A stretch of 15,723 nt of DNA from Longimicrobiales bacterium (GTDB lineage Bacteria; Gemmatimonadota; Gemmatimonadetes; Longimicrobiales; Gaopeijiaceae): assembly GCA_028280205.1 (NCBI GenBank), contig JANQME010000125.1:1-15723 (forward strand), in the 5' to 3' direction. Shown in pieces: positions 6,091-12,647 of the stretch. A model generated the notes under the pieces. The model worked only from the letters and a program-made list of their open reading frames with translations. It did not search any database and was not told the origin of the DNA. The position numbers were made by a program, and so were the translations under genes. Every line of letters starts with the position of its first letter. Positions within the stretch are counted from its first letter, which is position 1.

Positions 6091-8786
6091 AGCCGCCTCT
6101 GCCGGCGCGTGCGCTGCTCTGGCTTCTGGCCGGCCGCGATCGACGAGCCGACGTCCTCGGTGACCTCGAGGAAGCGCACCGACTCCGGGTCGCGCGCAGC
6201 GGAGCTCTCGGGGCGTACGTCTCGACGTGCCTGGAAGCTCTGGACGTCGGCTACGCCCTGGTACACCGCGGAGCGTTCTCCGCGTCGTGGGTCGACGTCA
6301 AGCTCGGGCTGCGTATGCTGCTGAAGTACCCCGGGCTGACGTTCGTAGGCGGAGTCGCGATCGCCTTCGCCGTGGCCGCGGGCGCCGGCTCCCTGCAGTT
6401 CGCTTCCGACATCCTCCAACCGTCCTTCGACGTCGACGAAGGCGACCGGATCGTGTGGCTGCAGCTCTGGGACCGGGAGCGGAACCGACGACACGCCAAT
6501 ACCGCGTACGAGCTCGGTATCTGGCGGGACGAGTTGACGTCGGTCCACGAGATCGGGGCCTTCCTCGTCTTCGGGGCGAACGTGGGCAGCAGCGAGCACG
6601 GAGCCGTCCCGAGCACGGTCGCCGAGGTTACCGCCGCCGCGCTGTCCCTGGCGCGCACGCCGCCCCATCTGGGACGCCCCATCCTGGACTCGGACGAGGC
6701 GCCGGACGCGACTCCGGTCGTGCTCCTCGGATACGAGACGTGGCAGAGCGTGTTCGCCGGGGAGGGCGACATCGTCGGCCGAACGGTGCTCGTCGGCGGA
6801 GAGCCGGCGACGGTCATCGGAGTCATGCCCCCGGAATTCGCGTTCCCGACCGTCATGGACGCGTGGGTTCCCCTTCGGATCCGCGCCACGGAGCACGAGC
6901 CGGGCACCGGACCCGGCATCATCGTGCTCGCCCGTCTGAACGAAGGTGTGCACATCGACGAGGCGCGTGCGGAGCTGCGTCGGGTGATCGCGGTGGTCGC
7001 GTCGGACGACCCCGCCACCTACGAGCACGTCGAGGCCGACGTGCGCCCGTATCCGCCGCCGATCGTGCCCACCATGTCGGAGGTCGCCACGGTGGGGATG
7101 TACGGCATGGTGGCCATCTTCGCGGTGGCTCTGATCGTCCTGGCGTGTGGCAACGTCGCACTGCTCGTCTTCGCGCGCACCGCGTCGAGAGAGGCGGAGA
7201 TCGTCGTGCGGAGCGCCCTCGGAGCGGGTCGCGGGAGGATCGTCGGACAGATCTTCGTGGAAGCGCTGGTTCTCGCGCTGGTCGCGACCGGGGTGGGCTT
7301 GGTGGCCGCCAACGTGGGTTTGAAATGGGTCGTCGAGATTCTGACGCAGCAGAACGGTGACTCGTTTCCCTTCTGGGTTCGCGACCGCCTGACGACGTCG
7401 ACGATGGTGCAGGCCGGTCTGATCGCCGTCATCGGCGCCGCGGTAGCCGGCGTTCCCCCCGCGCTGAAGGTCACGCGCGGCGGGCTGCAGCAGCGACTGC
7501 AGCGGGTGGCCGGACGCGGCGCCGCCCTGAACTTCGGGGGCGTCTGGTCCGCAATCATCGTCATGCAGATCGCCGGCACCGTATTCTTCGCTCCGATCGT
7601 CGTCTGGGTGGGCGTCGACACGCACACCATCAGGACCGCGGACGCCGGGGTCTCGGTCGAGCGCTTCCTGACCATGAGACTCGAGACCAGGCTCTCGACG
7701 GAGCGCGGGGAGGCAGGCGACGCGGCCCGACGCGAGCAGATGGCCCGCTTCAACCGCTCCGTGCGCGCGTTCGCAGATCGCCTTCGCGAGCAGTCGCGTG
7801 TCGGAGCGGTCACGCTCGCCGAGCAGCTACCGGGCGGGTGGCATCCGCGTGACGCGATCGAGGTCGAGGGCGTGGAGTTCGAAGGCCGGGCGGTACTCGG
7901 CCGCAGGGTGGAGCACGTGGACGTGGCGACCGACTTCTTCGAGGTGATGGGCACGCCCGTCCTCGCCGGCCGCACCTTCATGCCGCAAGACGCGTCCGCC
8001 GACGAGCGCGTGGTCGTCGTCAACGAGGAGTTCGTCGAGCGCGTCCTCGGCGGAGCCAACGCCGTCGGGCGCCGGATCCGTTACCCCACGTCGGCGGCGG
8101 ATGCGTCCGAGCCGCGGGTTGTCGATGAGGAGGACGCGCCCTGGCACCGGATCGTCGGCGTCGTCCGACAGATCGGCCTCACCCTCGATCCGGACCTGCC
8201 CGACGGGGCCGGGATCTACCACCCACTGCCCGAGGAAGGCCTGGAGGCGATCCACCTCGCCGCGCAGGTGTCGGGCGACCGCGAGGCGTACGTGTCGACC
8301 CTCCGATCCATCGCCATGTCGGTCGATCCCACGCTCGAGCTTCACGAGGTGCAACCGCTCGAGAACATGGGGAGCGACACCCTGCTCGCCTACGACTCCT
8401 GGTTCCGGGTGTTGGTGATCGCGGCCGCGATCGCCCTTCTGCTCTCGAACGCCGGGATCTACGCAGTCATGTCCTTCGCCGTCTCCCGCCGCACTCGGGA
8501 GATCGGCGTACGGCGGGCTCTGGGCGCCGGCGGTCGCGAGATCCTGTGGTCCGTCTTCCGCCGATCGCTCCGACAGGTCATTGGAGGAATCGTCCTCGGG
8601 TTCGCCGTTTTTCTCTCTTTGCTGTTGGCCACCTCGTCCAGCGCGCGATCACCCACGTGGGCCGGAGTCGCCATGGTCCTGGGCCACCTCACCGTGATGA
8701 CCACGGTGTGCCTCGCCGCCTCGGTGGTACCGTGCCGGCGCGCGATGCGTATCGAGCCGACGGACGCCCTTCGCGAGGAGGGGTGA
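6087..8786 (+). CDS. Permease-prefix orphan ABC permease (MacB/FtsX type), second unit
   Basis: An 899-aa inner-membrane protein. Residues 1-60 form a cytoplasmic 'permease prefix' segment (PARALLWLLAGRDRRADVLGDLEEAHR), found in large orphan permeases paired with PadR genes. Two MacB-FtsX modules follow: helix ~82-105, periplasmic domain ~110-335, helices ~338-362, 387-410 and 440-460; then helix ~486-511, second periplasmic domain ~515-770, and helices ~773-797, 828-851 and 857-881. The closing RTREIGVRRALGAG and CRRAMRIEPTDALR motifs match the first permease, so the two are paralogues, but this one is more divergent near TM1. GGGGAG at 6075-6080 is a good ribosome site for ATG 6087. No ATPase gene is adjacent. 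The exported or sensed substrate cannot be predicted. Confidence 0.9.
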   Translation: MKPPLPARALLWLLAGRDRRADVLGDLEEAHRLRVARSGALGAYVSTCLEALDVGYALVHRGAFSASWVDVKLGLRMLLKYPGLTFVGGVAIAFAVAAGAGSLQFASDILQPSFDVDEGDRIVWLQLWDRERNRRHANTAYELGIWRDELTSVHEIGAFLVFGANVGSSEHGAVPSTVAEVTAAALSLARTPPHLGRPILDSDEAPDATPVVLLGYETWQSVFAGEGDIVGRTVLVGGEPATVIGVMPPEFAFPTVMDAWVPLRIRATEHEPGTGPGIIVLARLNEGVHIDEARAELRRVIAVVASDDPATYEHVEADVRPYPPPIVPTMSEVATVGMYGMVAIFAVALIVLACGNVALLVFARTASREAEIVVRSALGAGRGRIVGQIFVEALVLALVATGVGLVAANVGLKWVVEILTQQNGDSFPFWVRDRLTTSTMVQAGLIAVIGAAVAGVPPALKVTRGGLQQRLQRVAGRGAALNFGGVWSAIIVMQIAGTVFFAPIVVWVGVDTHTIRTADAGVSVERFLTMRLETRLSTERGEAGDAARREQMARFNRSVRAFADRLREQSRVGAVTLAEQLPGGWHPRDAIEVEGVEFEGRAVLGRRVEHVDVATDFFEVMGTPVLAGRTFMPQDASADERVVVVNEEFVERVLGGANAVGRRIRYPTSAADASEPRVVDEEDAPWHRIVGVVRQIGLTLDPDLPDGAGIYHPLPEEGLEAIHLAAQVSGDREAYVSTLRSIAMSVDPTLELHEVQPLENMGSDTLLAYDSWFRVLVIAAAIALLLSNAGIYAVMSFAVSRRTREIGVRRALGAGGREILWSVFRRSLRQVIGGIVLGFAVFLSLLLATSSSARSPTWAGVAMVLGHLTVMTTVCLAASVVPCRRAMRIEPTDALREEG

Positions 8787-8800
8787 GTGATCGGGTCGTA

Positions 8801-8831
8801 CGACGCGGGGCTCCTCTGGAGCCCCGCGTCG
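8801..8831. terminator. Perfect 14-bp stem hairpin, probable bidirectional terminator
   Basis: CGACGCGGGGCTCC (8801-8814) pairs perfectly with GGAGCCCCGCGTCG (8818-8831) around a TCT loop. It lies between the stop of the second permease (8786) and the stop of the convergent lipoprotein gene (8840), where it can serve both. There is no strong T-run on either side, which is common for GC-rich terminators. Confidence 0.75.
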
Positions 8832-8839
8832 CCCCCGCT

Positions 8840-9706
8840 TCAGTCGTCGATCTCGACGTCCACGAAGCCGTCTTCGAGCTCTGCCTCGAACTCCAGGGTG
8901 TGCCCCGTCGTGTCGTAGTCCCAGGCGGAGAGGTCCAGCACCGTCCCGTCGGATCGTACGAACCAGAGGTCCGGACGGATGTCGACCGTGAGCGCGGGGG
9001 ACGCATCGTCCTCCGAGACGACCAGAGGCGGATTCAGGTCGATCTCGATCTCGATCTCCGCCTCGAGGTAGACGCGAAAGTCGCGTGCCGCGCCGCCGGT
9101 GGGCTGGAACGAGCCCACCACGAGTGCCGTGGCGTTCTCGGGCCAGTCCGGGAACTCGTCGAGAATCGTGCGCCGGAGCGCCAGGATCTCCTCCCACTCG
9201 TCGTCGTCTTCGTCGTCTTCCAGGTCCTCGATCTCGAATTCGAGCTCGTCGTAGACCCCCGGAGGCAGCAGGCCCCGCACGGCCTGCACCGGGGAGCCGT
9301 CGAGAGGCAGATCGACGAAGCGCGGTCCCGCCTCGAAGTCCGCGCAGTCGTCGTCGCCGTCGCGCGAGCCGTCGTCATCGTCGTCGAAGTCGTCCTCGCA
9401 CAAGTCGTCCGCTCCGTCGAGCTCGATTTCGGCGATGACGAGTCGGATCTCCTCGATGACCAGGGTCCCGTTGCTGCCGTCCAGGGACAGCGGGGGACCG
9501 GCGACCCACGAGGGGCCCGTGCGCGCCGGGACACTGGACGAAGAGGTGGGCGTCGCGGTGGAGGTCGTACGGAAATTCACCGCGACTTCGGCCGGGTCGC
9601 CGACGCCGGTGGCGTCGTCGCATGCGACGAGCCCGAGCGCGAGTCCGGGGAGGAGGAGGACGAGCGCGGTCGAACGCAGGCTCGTCGGGCGAATGGATCG
9701 GGTCAT
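8840..9706 (-). CDS. Asp-rich outer-surface lipoprotein, probable sigma-54 target (lipoprotein 1)
   Basis: A 288-aa lipoprotein precursor. Start ATG 9706 is fixed by TGGAGG at 9714-9719 (7-nt spacing) and by a signal peptide with lipobox LVAC, placing the lipid-bearing cysteine at C29. After C29 comes CDDATG and a Ser/Thr/Pro-rich linker (45-65). The core is beta-rich (LVIEEIRLVIAEIELDG at 82-98; PPGVYDELEFEIEDL at 148-162) and resembles DUF4382-type lipoproteins. Residues 107-121 (FDDDDD, DG-RDGDDDC) look like a thrombospondin type-3 calcium loop, and 161-173 is a second acidic run. The overall charge is strongly negative. It is divergent from the sigma-54 activator and preceded by a -24/-12 promoter, so it is probably switched on by that activator. 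It resembles lipoprotein 2 at 12648-13316. Its function is unknown; cation binding is inferred. Confidence 0.85.
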   Translation of the reverse strand: MTRSIRPTSLRSTALVLLLPGLALGLVACDDATGVGDPAEVAVNFRTTSTATPTSSSSVPARTGPSWVAGPPLSLDGSNGTLVIEEIRLVIAEIELDGADDLCEDDFDDDDDGSRDGDDDCADFEAGPRFVDLPLDGSPVQAVRGLLPPGVYDELEFEIEDLEDDEDDDEWEEILALRRTILDEFPDWPENATALVVGSFQPTGGAARDFRVYLEAEIEIEIDLNPPLVVSEDDASPALTVDIRPDLWFVRSDGTVLDLSAWDYDTTGHTLEFEAELEDGFVDVEIDD

Positions 9707-9713
9707 GGTCGTG

Positions 9714-9724
9714 CCTCCAAAGGG
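9714..9724 (-). repeat. Copy 1 of an 11-bp direct repeat, containing the lipoprotein 1 ribosome site
   Basis: CCTCCAAAGGG on the plus strand (CCCTTTGGAGG on the coding strand). The same 11 bases recur at 9756-9766, exactly 42 bp away. This copy supplies the Shine-Dalgarno sequence of lipoprotein 1. Confidence 0.75.
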
Positions 9725-9755
9725 TGGGATCGAAAGGGTTGGGTTTGAAATCGAC

Positions 9756-9766
9756 CCTCCAAAGGG
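9756..9766 (-). repeat. Copy 2 of the 11-bp direct repeat, abutting the sigma-54 -12 element
   Basis: An identical CCTCCAAAGGG. It overlaps the last base of the -12 element and covers the expected transcription start (~9754), so it could be a protein-binding site or just a duplicated leader segment. Confidence 0.6.
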
Positions 9767-9780
9767 CAAGCCGTGTGCCA
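9766..9780 (-). promoter_or_regulatory. Sigma-54 (RpoN) -24/-12 promoter for lipoprotein 1
   Basis: The minus strand reads TGGCACACGGCTTGC. The consensus is TGGCAC-N5-TTGC with exactly 10 nt between the invariant GG and GC, and this site matches every consensus base. Transcription would start near 9754, leaving a leader of about 48 nt before ATG 9706. A sigma-54 activator gene begins just upstream on the other strand, which strongly supports the call. Confidence 0.8.
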
Positions 9781-9817
9781 TCTCGTAAGGCTTTTATTTC
9801 CAACGATTTGAAAGGAA

Positions 9818-9843
9818 AGACACGCTTCTGCGCGATCGTGTCT
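9818..9843. promoter_or_regulatory. Inverted repeat AGACACG-N12-CGTGTCT, candidate enhancer site
   Basis: AGACACG (9818-9824) and CGTGTCT (9837-9843) are exact reverse complements. The dyad centre (~9830) lies about 75 bp upstream of the predicted lipoprotein 1 start site, a usual range for Fis-type activator enhancer sites. It also sits just upstream of the activator gene, so it could mediate autoregulation. Confidence 0.5.
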
Positions 9844-9860
9844 GCATCTAATTATTGCAG
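9842..9860. promoter_or_regulatory. Inverted repeat CTGCA-N9-TGCAG around an AT-rich core
   Basis: CTGCA (9842-9846) and TGCAG (9856-9860) flank TCTAATTAT. TAATTA (9849-9854) could be the -10 box of the activator promoter, about 35 nt before ATG 9890, so this dyad is a candidate operator or second enhancer half. Confidence 0.35.
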
Positions 9861-9889
9861 TATGTATGACTTGTGCACTATCATGGTGC

Positions 9890-11230
9890 ATGGCGAGCAT
9901 CCTCCATCTTCCCGCCGAGTCTGCGACTGCGCCTCCCATTCACCTGGACACGGCGAACGGGGTCCGCGTGCGGCATGTCGCCTCGGCCGCCGAGCTCTTT
10001 TCGGCGCTGAGCACGGCGAGTTGGGACGTGACCGTCGTGTCACTCGGGGCGACGGCCGTTGACGAGGCGGTCGTCGAGCGCATCGCGGAAACCTCGGCGG
10101 CCGGAGCCCTCCTCCTCACGTCGCCGAGCACGACGTTCGACGCCGTGTTGCTGGGGGAGCGGGTGGGTGCGATTGGCGTGCTCGGCGAGCCGGTCGATCC
10201 CGACCTCCTGCTCCGGCGGGTGCGCGAGCTCCTGGAGGAGGGCCCGGACGTGCCGCTCACCACGGAAGAACCCGAAGGCACACTCGTGGGCGAGAGCCCC
10301 AGGATGCTCGAGGTCTTCCGGACGGTCGCGCGCGTGGCACCCTCGACCGCGACCGTCCTGATCACCGGGGAGTCGGGCACCGGCAAGGAGGTCGTCGCCC
10401 GGGCGATCCACGAGCGGAGCCGGCGGTCCGACGGCCCGTTCGTTGCGGTGAACTGCGCGGCGATCCCGGAGACGCTCCTGGAGTCCGAGCTCTTCGGACA
10501 CGAGCGCGGGGCCTTCACCGGCGCAGTCGCCCAGCGGCGGGGTCGCTTCGAGCGCGCCGACGGGGGGACGCTCTTCCTCGACGAGATCGGTGACATGAGC
10601 CTGGTGCTCCAGGCGAAGCTGCTCCGCGCGCTCGAGGAGCGTACCGTCGAGCGCGTCGGGGGCGAGTCGGCTCGCCGCGTGGACGTGCGGGTCGTGGCGG
10701 CCACCAACCAGGACCTTCACGGGGCGATCGACGCGGGGCGGTTCCGGGAGGATCTCTACTATCGGCTCGCCGTGGTCGACGTCGTCCTGCCGCCGCTGCG
10801 CATGCGGGGCGGGGACGTGCGTCGTCTTGCGCTGAACTTCGCCGCCCGCTTCGCCCGCCTTCACCGACGTGACGTCCGCGCCCTCTCGGCCCGGGCCCTC
10901 GAACGCCTGGAGGCTCAGCTGTGGCGCGGGAACGTGCGCGAGCTGCGCAACGCGATGGACCGCGCCGTTCTCATGGCGAATGGGCCGGTGATCCGGAGTG
11001 GGGCGCTCCGGCTCGGCGCGGCGGCGCCGCGGGCCTCGGCCCGCCCCGACGACCGGGAGCCCGGCTATCCCCCGGACACGTCGCTCGAGGCGGTGGAGGC
11101 CGACCACATCCGTCGTGTGCTGGCGCATGCAAACGGACATATGGGCGATGCCGCGGAGGTTCTCGGCATCCACCGGAACACGCTTACGCGGAAGGTCCGG
11201 CAGTACGGGATCGAGGGCGAAGCCCGATGA
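9890..11230 (+). CDS. Sigma-54-dependent transcriptional activator (NtrC-like) with degenerate receiver
   Basis: A 446-aa bacterial enhancer-binding protein. Residues 1-115 have a receiver-like fold but lack the phosphorylation site: Ser51 replaces the acceptor Asp (WDVTVVSLG), the N-terminal acidic pair is missing, and Glu100 replaces the conserved Lys (GEP). The AAA+ domain (~130-365) is complete: Walker A GESGTGKE (160-167), GAFTGA sigma-54 loop (207-212), Walker B GGTLFLDE (225-232), and arginine-finger region FREDLYYR (285-292). A Fis-type helix-turn-helix closes the protein (about 416-440, AAEVLGIHRNTLTRKVRQYG). ATG 9890 puts MASILHL at the receiver's first strand; ATG 9866 is possible but adds an odd Trp/Cys-containing extension, and neither has a clear ribosome site. 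It probably activates the divergent lipoprotein promoter at 9766-9780, and its activity is likely controlled by something other than phosphorylation. Confidence 0.93.
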   Translation: MASILHLPAESATAPPIHLDTANGVRVRHVASAAELFSALSTASWDVTVVSLGATAVDEAVVERIAETSAAGALLLTSPSTTFDAVLLGERVGAIGVLGEPVDPDLLLRRVRELLEEGPDVPLTTEEPEGTLVGESPRMLEVFRTVARVAPSTATVLITGESGTGKEVVARAIHERSRRSDGPFVAVNCAAIPETLLESELFGHERGAFTGAVAQRRGRFERADGGTLFLDEIGDMSLVLQAKLLRALEERTVERVGGESARRVDVRVVAATNQDLHGAIDAGRFREDLYYRLAVVDVVLPPLRMRGGDVRRLALNFAARFARLHRRDVRALSARALERLEAQLWRGNVRELRNAMDRAVLMANGPVIRSGALRLGAAAPRASARPDDREPGYPPDTSLEAVEADHIRRVLAHANGHMGDAAEVLGIHRNTLTRKVRQYGIEGEAR

Positions 11231-11238
11231 TTCGGGCT
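11221..11238 (+). terminator. Hairpin spanning the activator stop codon
   Basis: AGCCCGA (11221-11227) and TCGGGCT (11232-11238) form a perfect 7-bp stem whose loop TGAT contains the stop codon. Two shorter stems follow: GCACC/GGTGC (11244-11258) and GTCGC/GCGAC (11259-11273). Together they could terminate or attenuate transcription before the TPR gene. There is no T-run. Confidence 0.4.
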
Positions 11239-11314
11239 CGACTGCACCGTTCTGGTGCGTCGCGGTGTGCGACGGGCGGCGCCGGACGCGACTCCGTCGA
11301 CACGTCGAACACCG

Positions 11315-11343
11315 TAAATTCATGTGTGGCAATGGTTTGTGCA
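11315..11343 (+). promoter_or_regulatory. Candidate promoter/leader of the TPR-lipoprotein 2 operon
   Basis: TAAATT (11315-11320) and TTGTGCA (11337-11343) occur with the same spacing as TAATTA (9849) and TTGTGCA (9871) before the activator gene. In both places ATCA and an ATGGC follow. TCGAC-AC-GTCGA (11297-11308) is a short dyad just upstream. No clear -35 box is visible. Confidence 0.3.
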
Positions 11344-11399
11344 GATCACTCCCGATGGCTCGCTTCGTGCACACCCGCCGTCGACAGGATCATGAGACC

Positions 11400-12635
11400 A
11401 TGAGGGGACCCACCATCGACACGGCACTCGCTGCCCTCCCGGCGCTCGACGAGCTTCGGGCGCTCTTCGACCGCATGCTCGGGGACTCGACCGCGGATCC
11501 CGCGCACGAGTGGGCCGGATCGGGCGTCCTGGAGACCGCGGGGGCACGACGTGTCGACGTGGACGCCCTCGACGCGTCGCTTGGCACGGTGATCGAGGAC
11601 GAGTGCGCCCATCTCAACGCCGTCTACCGAGTGGTGGCGCGGGCGGTGCGGGCGCTGGCGGATGGCAGGGAGGCGGACGCGGCGCGAGCGCTCCTGGAGG
11701 CGTTCGCGCTCGAGGAGCTGCGCGATCGGCCGGAGCGGGCCGAGGCGTACGCCGACGCGGCTGTGCGAATGGGCGAGGGCGCCGGAGACGACGCCCTCTG
11801 GAGCCTCGCCCTCCGGCGGCGGGGCAGGGCGCGCCGGACGCTCGCCCGCTTTCGCGAGGGTGAGCGCGATTACGCGCGCTCGTTCGAGATCGCCCATGCG
11901 CTCGGCGATCGGCACGGGGCGGCGGAGGCGGCCATCGGCTTGGGCAACCTCCTCGAGGAGGAGGCCCGGTGGTACGAGGCGGAGCCGTGGTACCGTACCG
12001 CGCTGGAGCTGCTGGAGTCGGACGAAGACCCGACGCCGCAGGTATGGCATGCATGGCTCAACCTGCACGTGGTCCAGCGCGCGCGGGGAGAGATCGAGGA
12101 GAGCGTGGCGGCTCTCGAGACCGCGGAGCGGGTCGCCCACGCGATCGACGATCGGGATGCGGAGATGTTCGTGCAGAATGCCTGGGGTCAGTGGCACCTC
12201 GCGCGCGGCGCGTACGACGAAGCGGAGCGCTGCCTGCGGGCCGCCGTGGCGGCGAGCTCGGGCACGAGGTTTCGGGTCTCCATCCGCCTGAATTTGGCGG
12301 ACGCCATCCTGCGCTCGGGCCGTCGGCTGGACGCGGCCGAGCAGGCTCGGAAGGCCGAGCGCGACGCCCTCGCCGGGCGGGTTCGCGGTCAGTTCGCGGA
12401 GGCGTATCGAATCCTGGGCCGGATCGCGTCGGAAGAGGGAAATCCCGACGCCTTCGTCCTCTTCGAACGAGCGCTGGCCTCGATCGACCGCGACGGCGGG
12501 CCGGAGATCGAGCGGGCGCGTACCCTCGACTCGTACGCCCGCGCGGAGCTGGCGGCCGGTGACCCGGAGCGGGGACGAGAACTCGAGATGAGGGCCGAGG
12601 CGCTCTACGCGCATCTCGGCGTCCATGAAACGTAA
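11400..12635 (+). CDS. Tetratricopeptide-repeat protein
   Basis: A 411-aa soluble protein with no signal peptide or membrane segment. Residues 1-125 are helical with no recognised domain. From about 130 to 406 the chain is a series of roughly seven 34-40-residue helical hairpins of TPR type, for example 131-170 (ALWSLALRRRGRARRTLARF), 173-206 (AAEAAIGLGNLLEEEARWYE), 256-289 (MFVQNAWGQWHLARGAYDEA) and 373-406. TPR arrays are protein-binding scaffolds. Lying between a sigma-54 activator and a lipoprotein gene, it may regulate or sense for the activator, but that is inference. ATG 11400 is chosen (AGGA at 11386-11389, coding-like composition after it). ATG 11355 is an in-frame alternative that shares a leader pattern with the activator gene. 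Lipoprotein 2 follows after 12 nt, implying one operon. Confidence 0.85.
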   Translation: MRGPTIDTALAALPALDELRALFDRMLGDSTADPAHEWAGSGVLETAGARRVDVDALDASLGTVIEDECAHLNAVYRVVARAVRALADGREADAARALLEAFALEELRDRPERAEAYADAAVRMGEGAGDDALWSLALRRRGRARRTLARFREGERDYARSFEIAHALGDRHGAAEAAIGLGNLLEEEARWYEAEPWYRTALELLESDEDPTPQVWHAWLNLHVVQRARGEIEESVAALETAERVAHAIDDRDAEMFVQNAWGQWHLARGAYDEAERCLRAAVAASSGTRFRVSIRLNLADAILRSGRRLDAAEQARKAERDALAGRVRGQFAEAYRILGRIASEEGNPDAFVLFERALASIDRDGGPEIERARTLDSYARAELAAGDPERGRELEMRAEALYAHLGVHET

Positions 12636-12647
12636 GCGGGAGTGAGC

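Noticed and set aside
8546..9748. 400-codon plus-strand frame across the permease end and antisense to lipoprotein 1
   Set aside because: It runs through the terminator hairpin and the end of a clear permease gene. The minus strand has a good ribosome site, lipobox and promoter.
11327..11342. Possible second sigma-54 promoter before the TPR gene (TGGCAATGGTTTGTGC)
   Set aside because: The GG-GC spacing is 11 nt, not the required 10, and the -24 element lacks the C of GGCAC. Sigma-54 tolerates spacing changes poorly.
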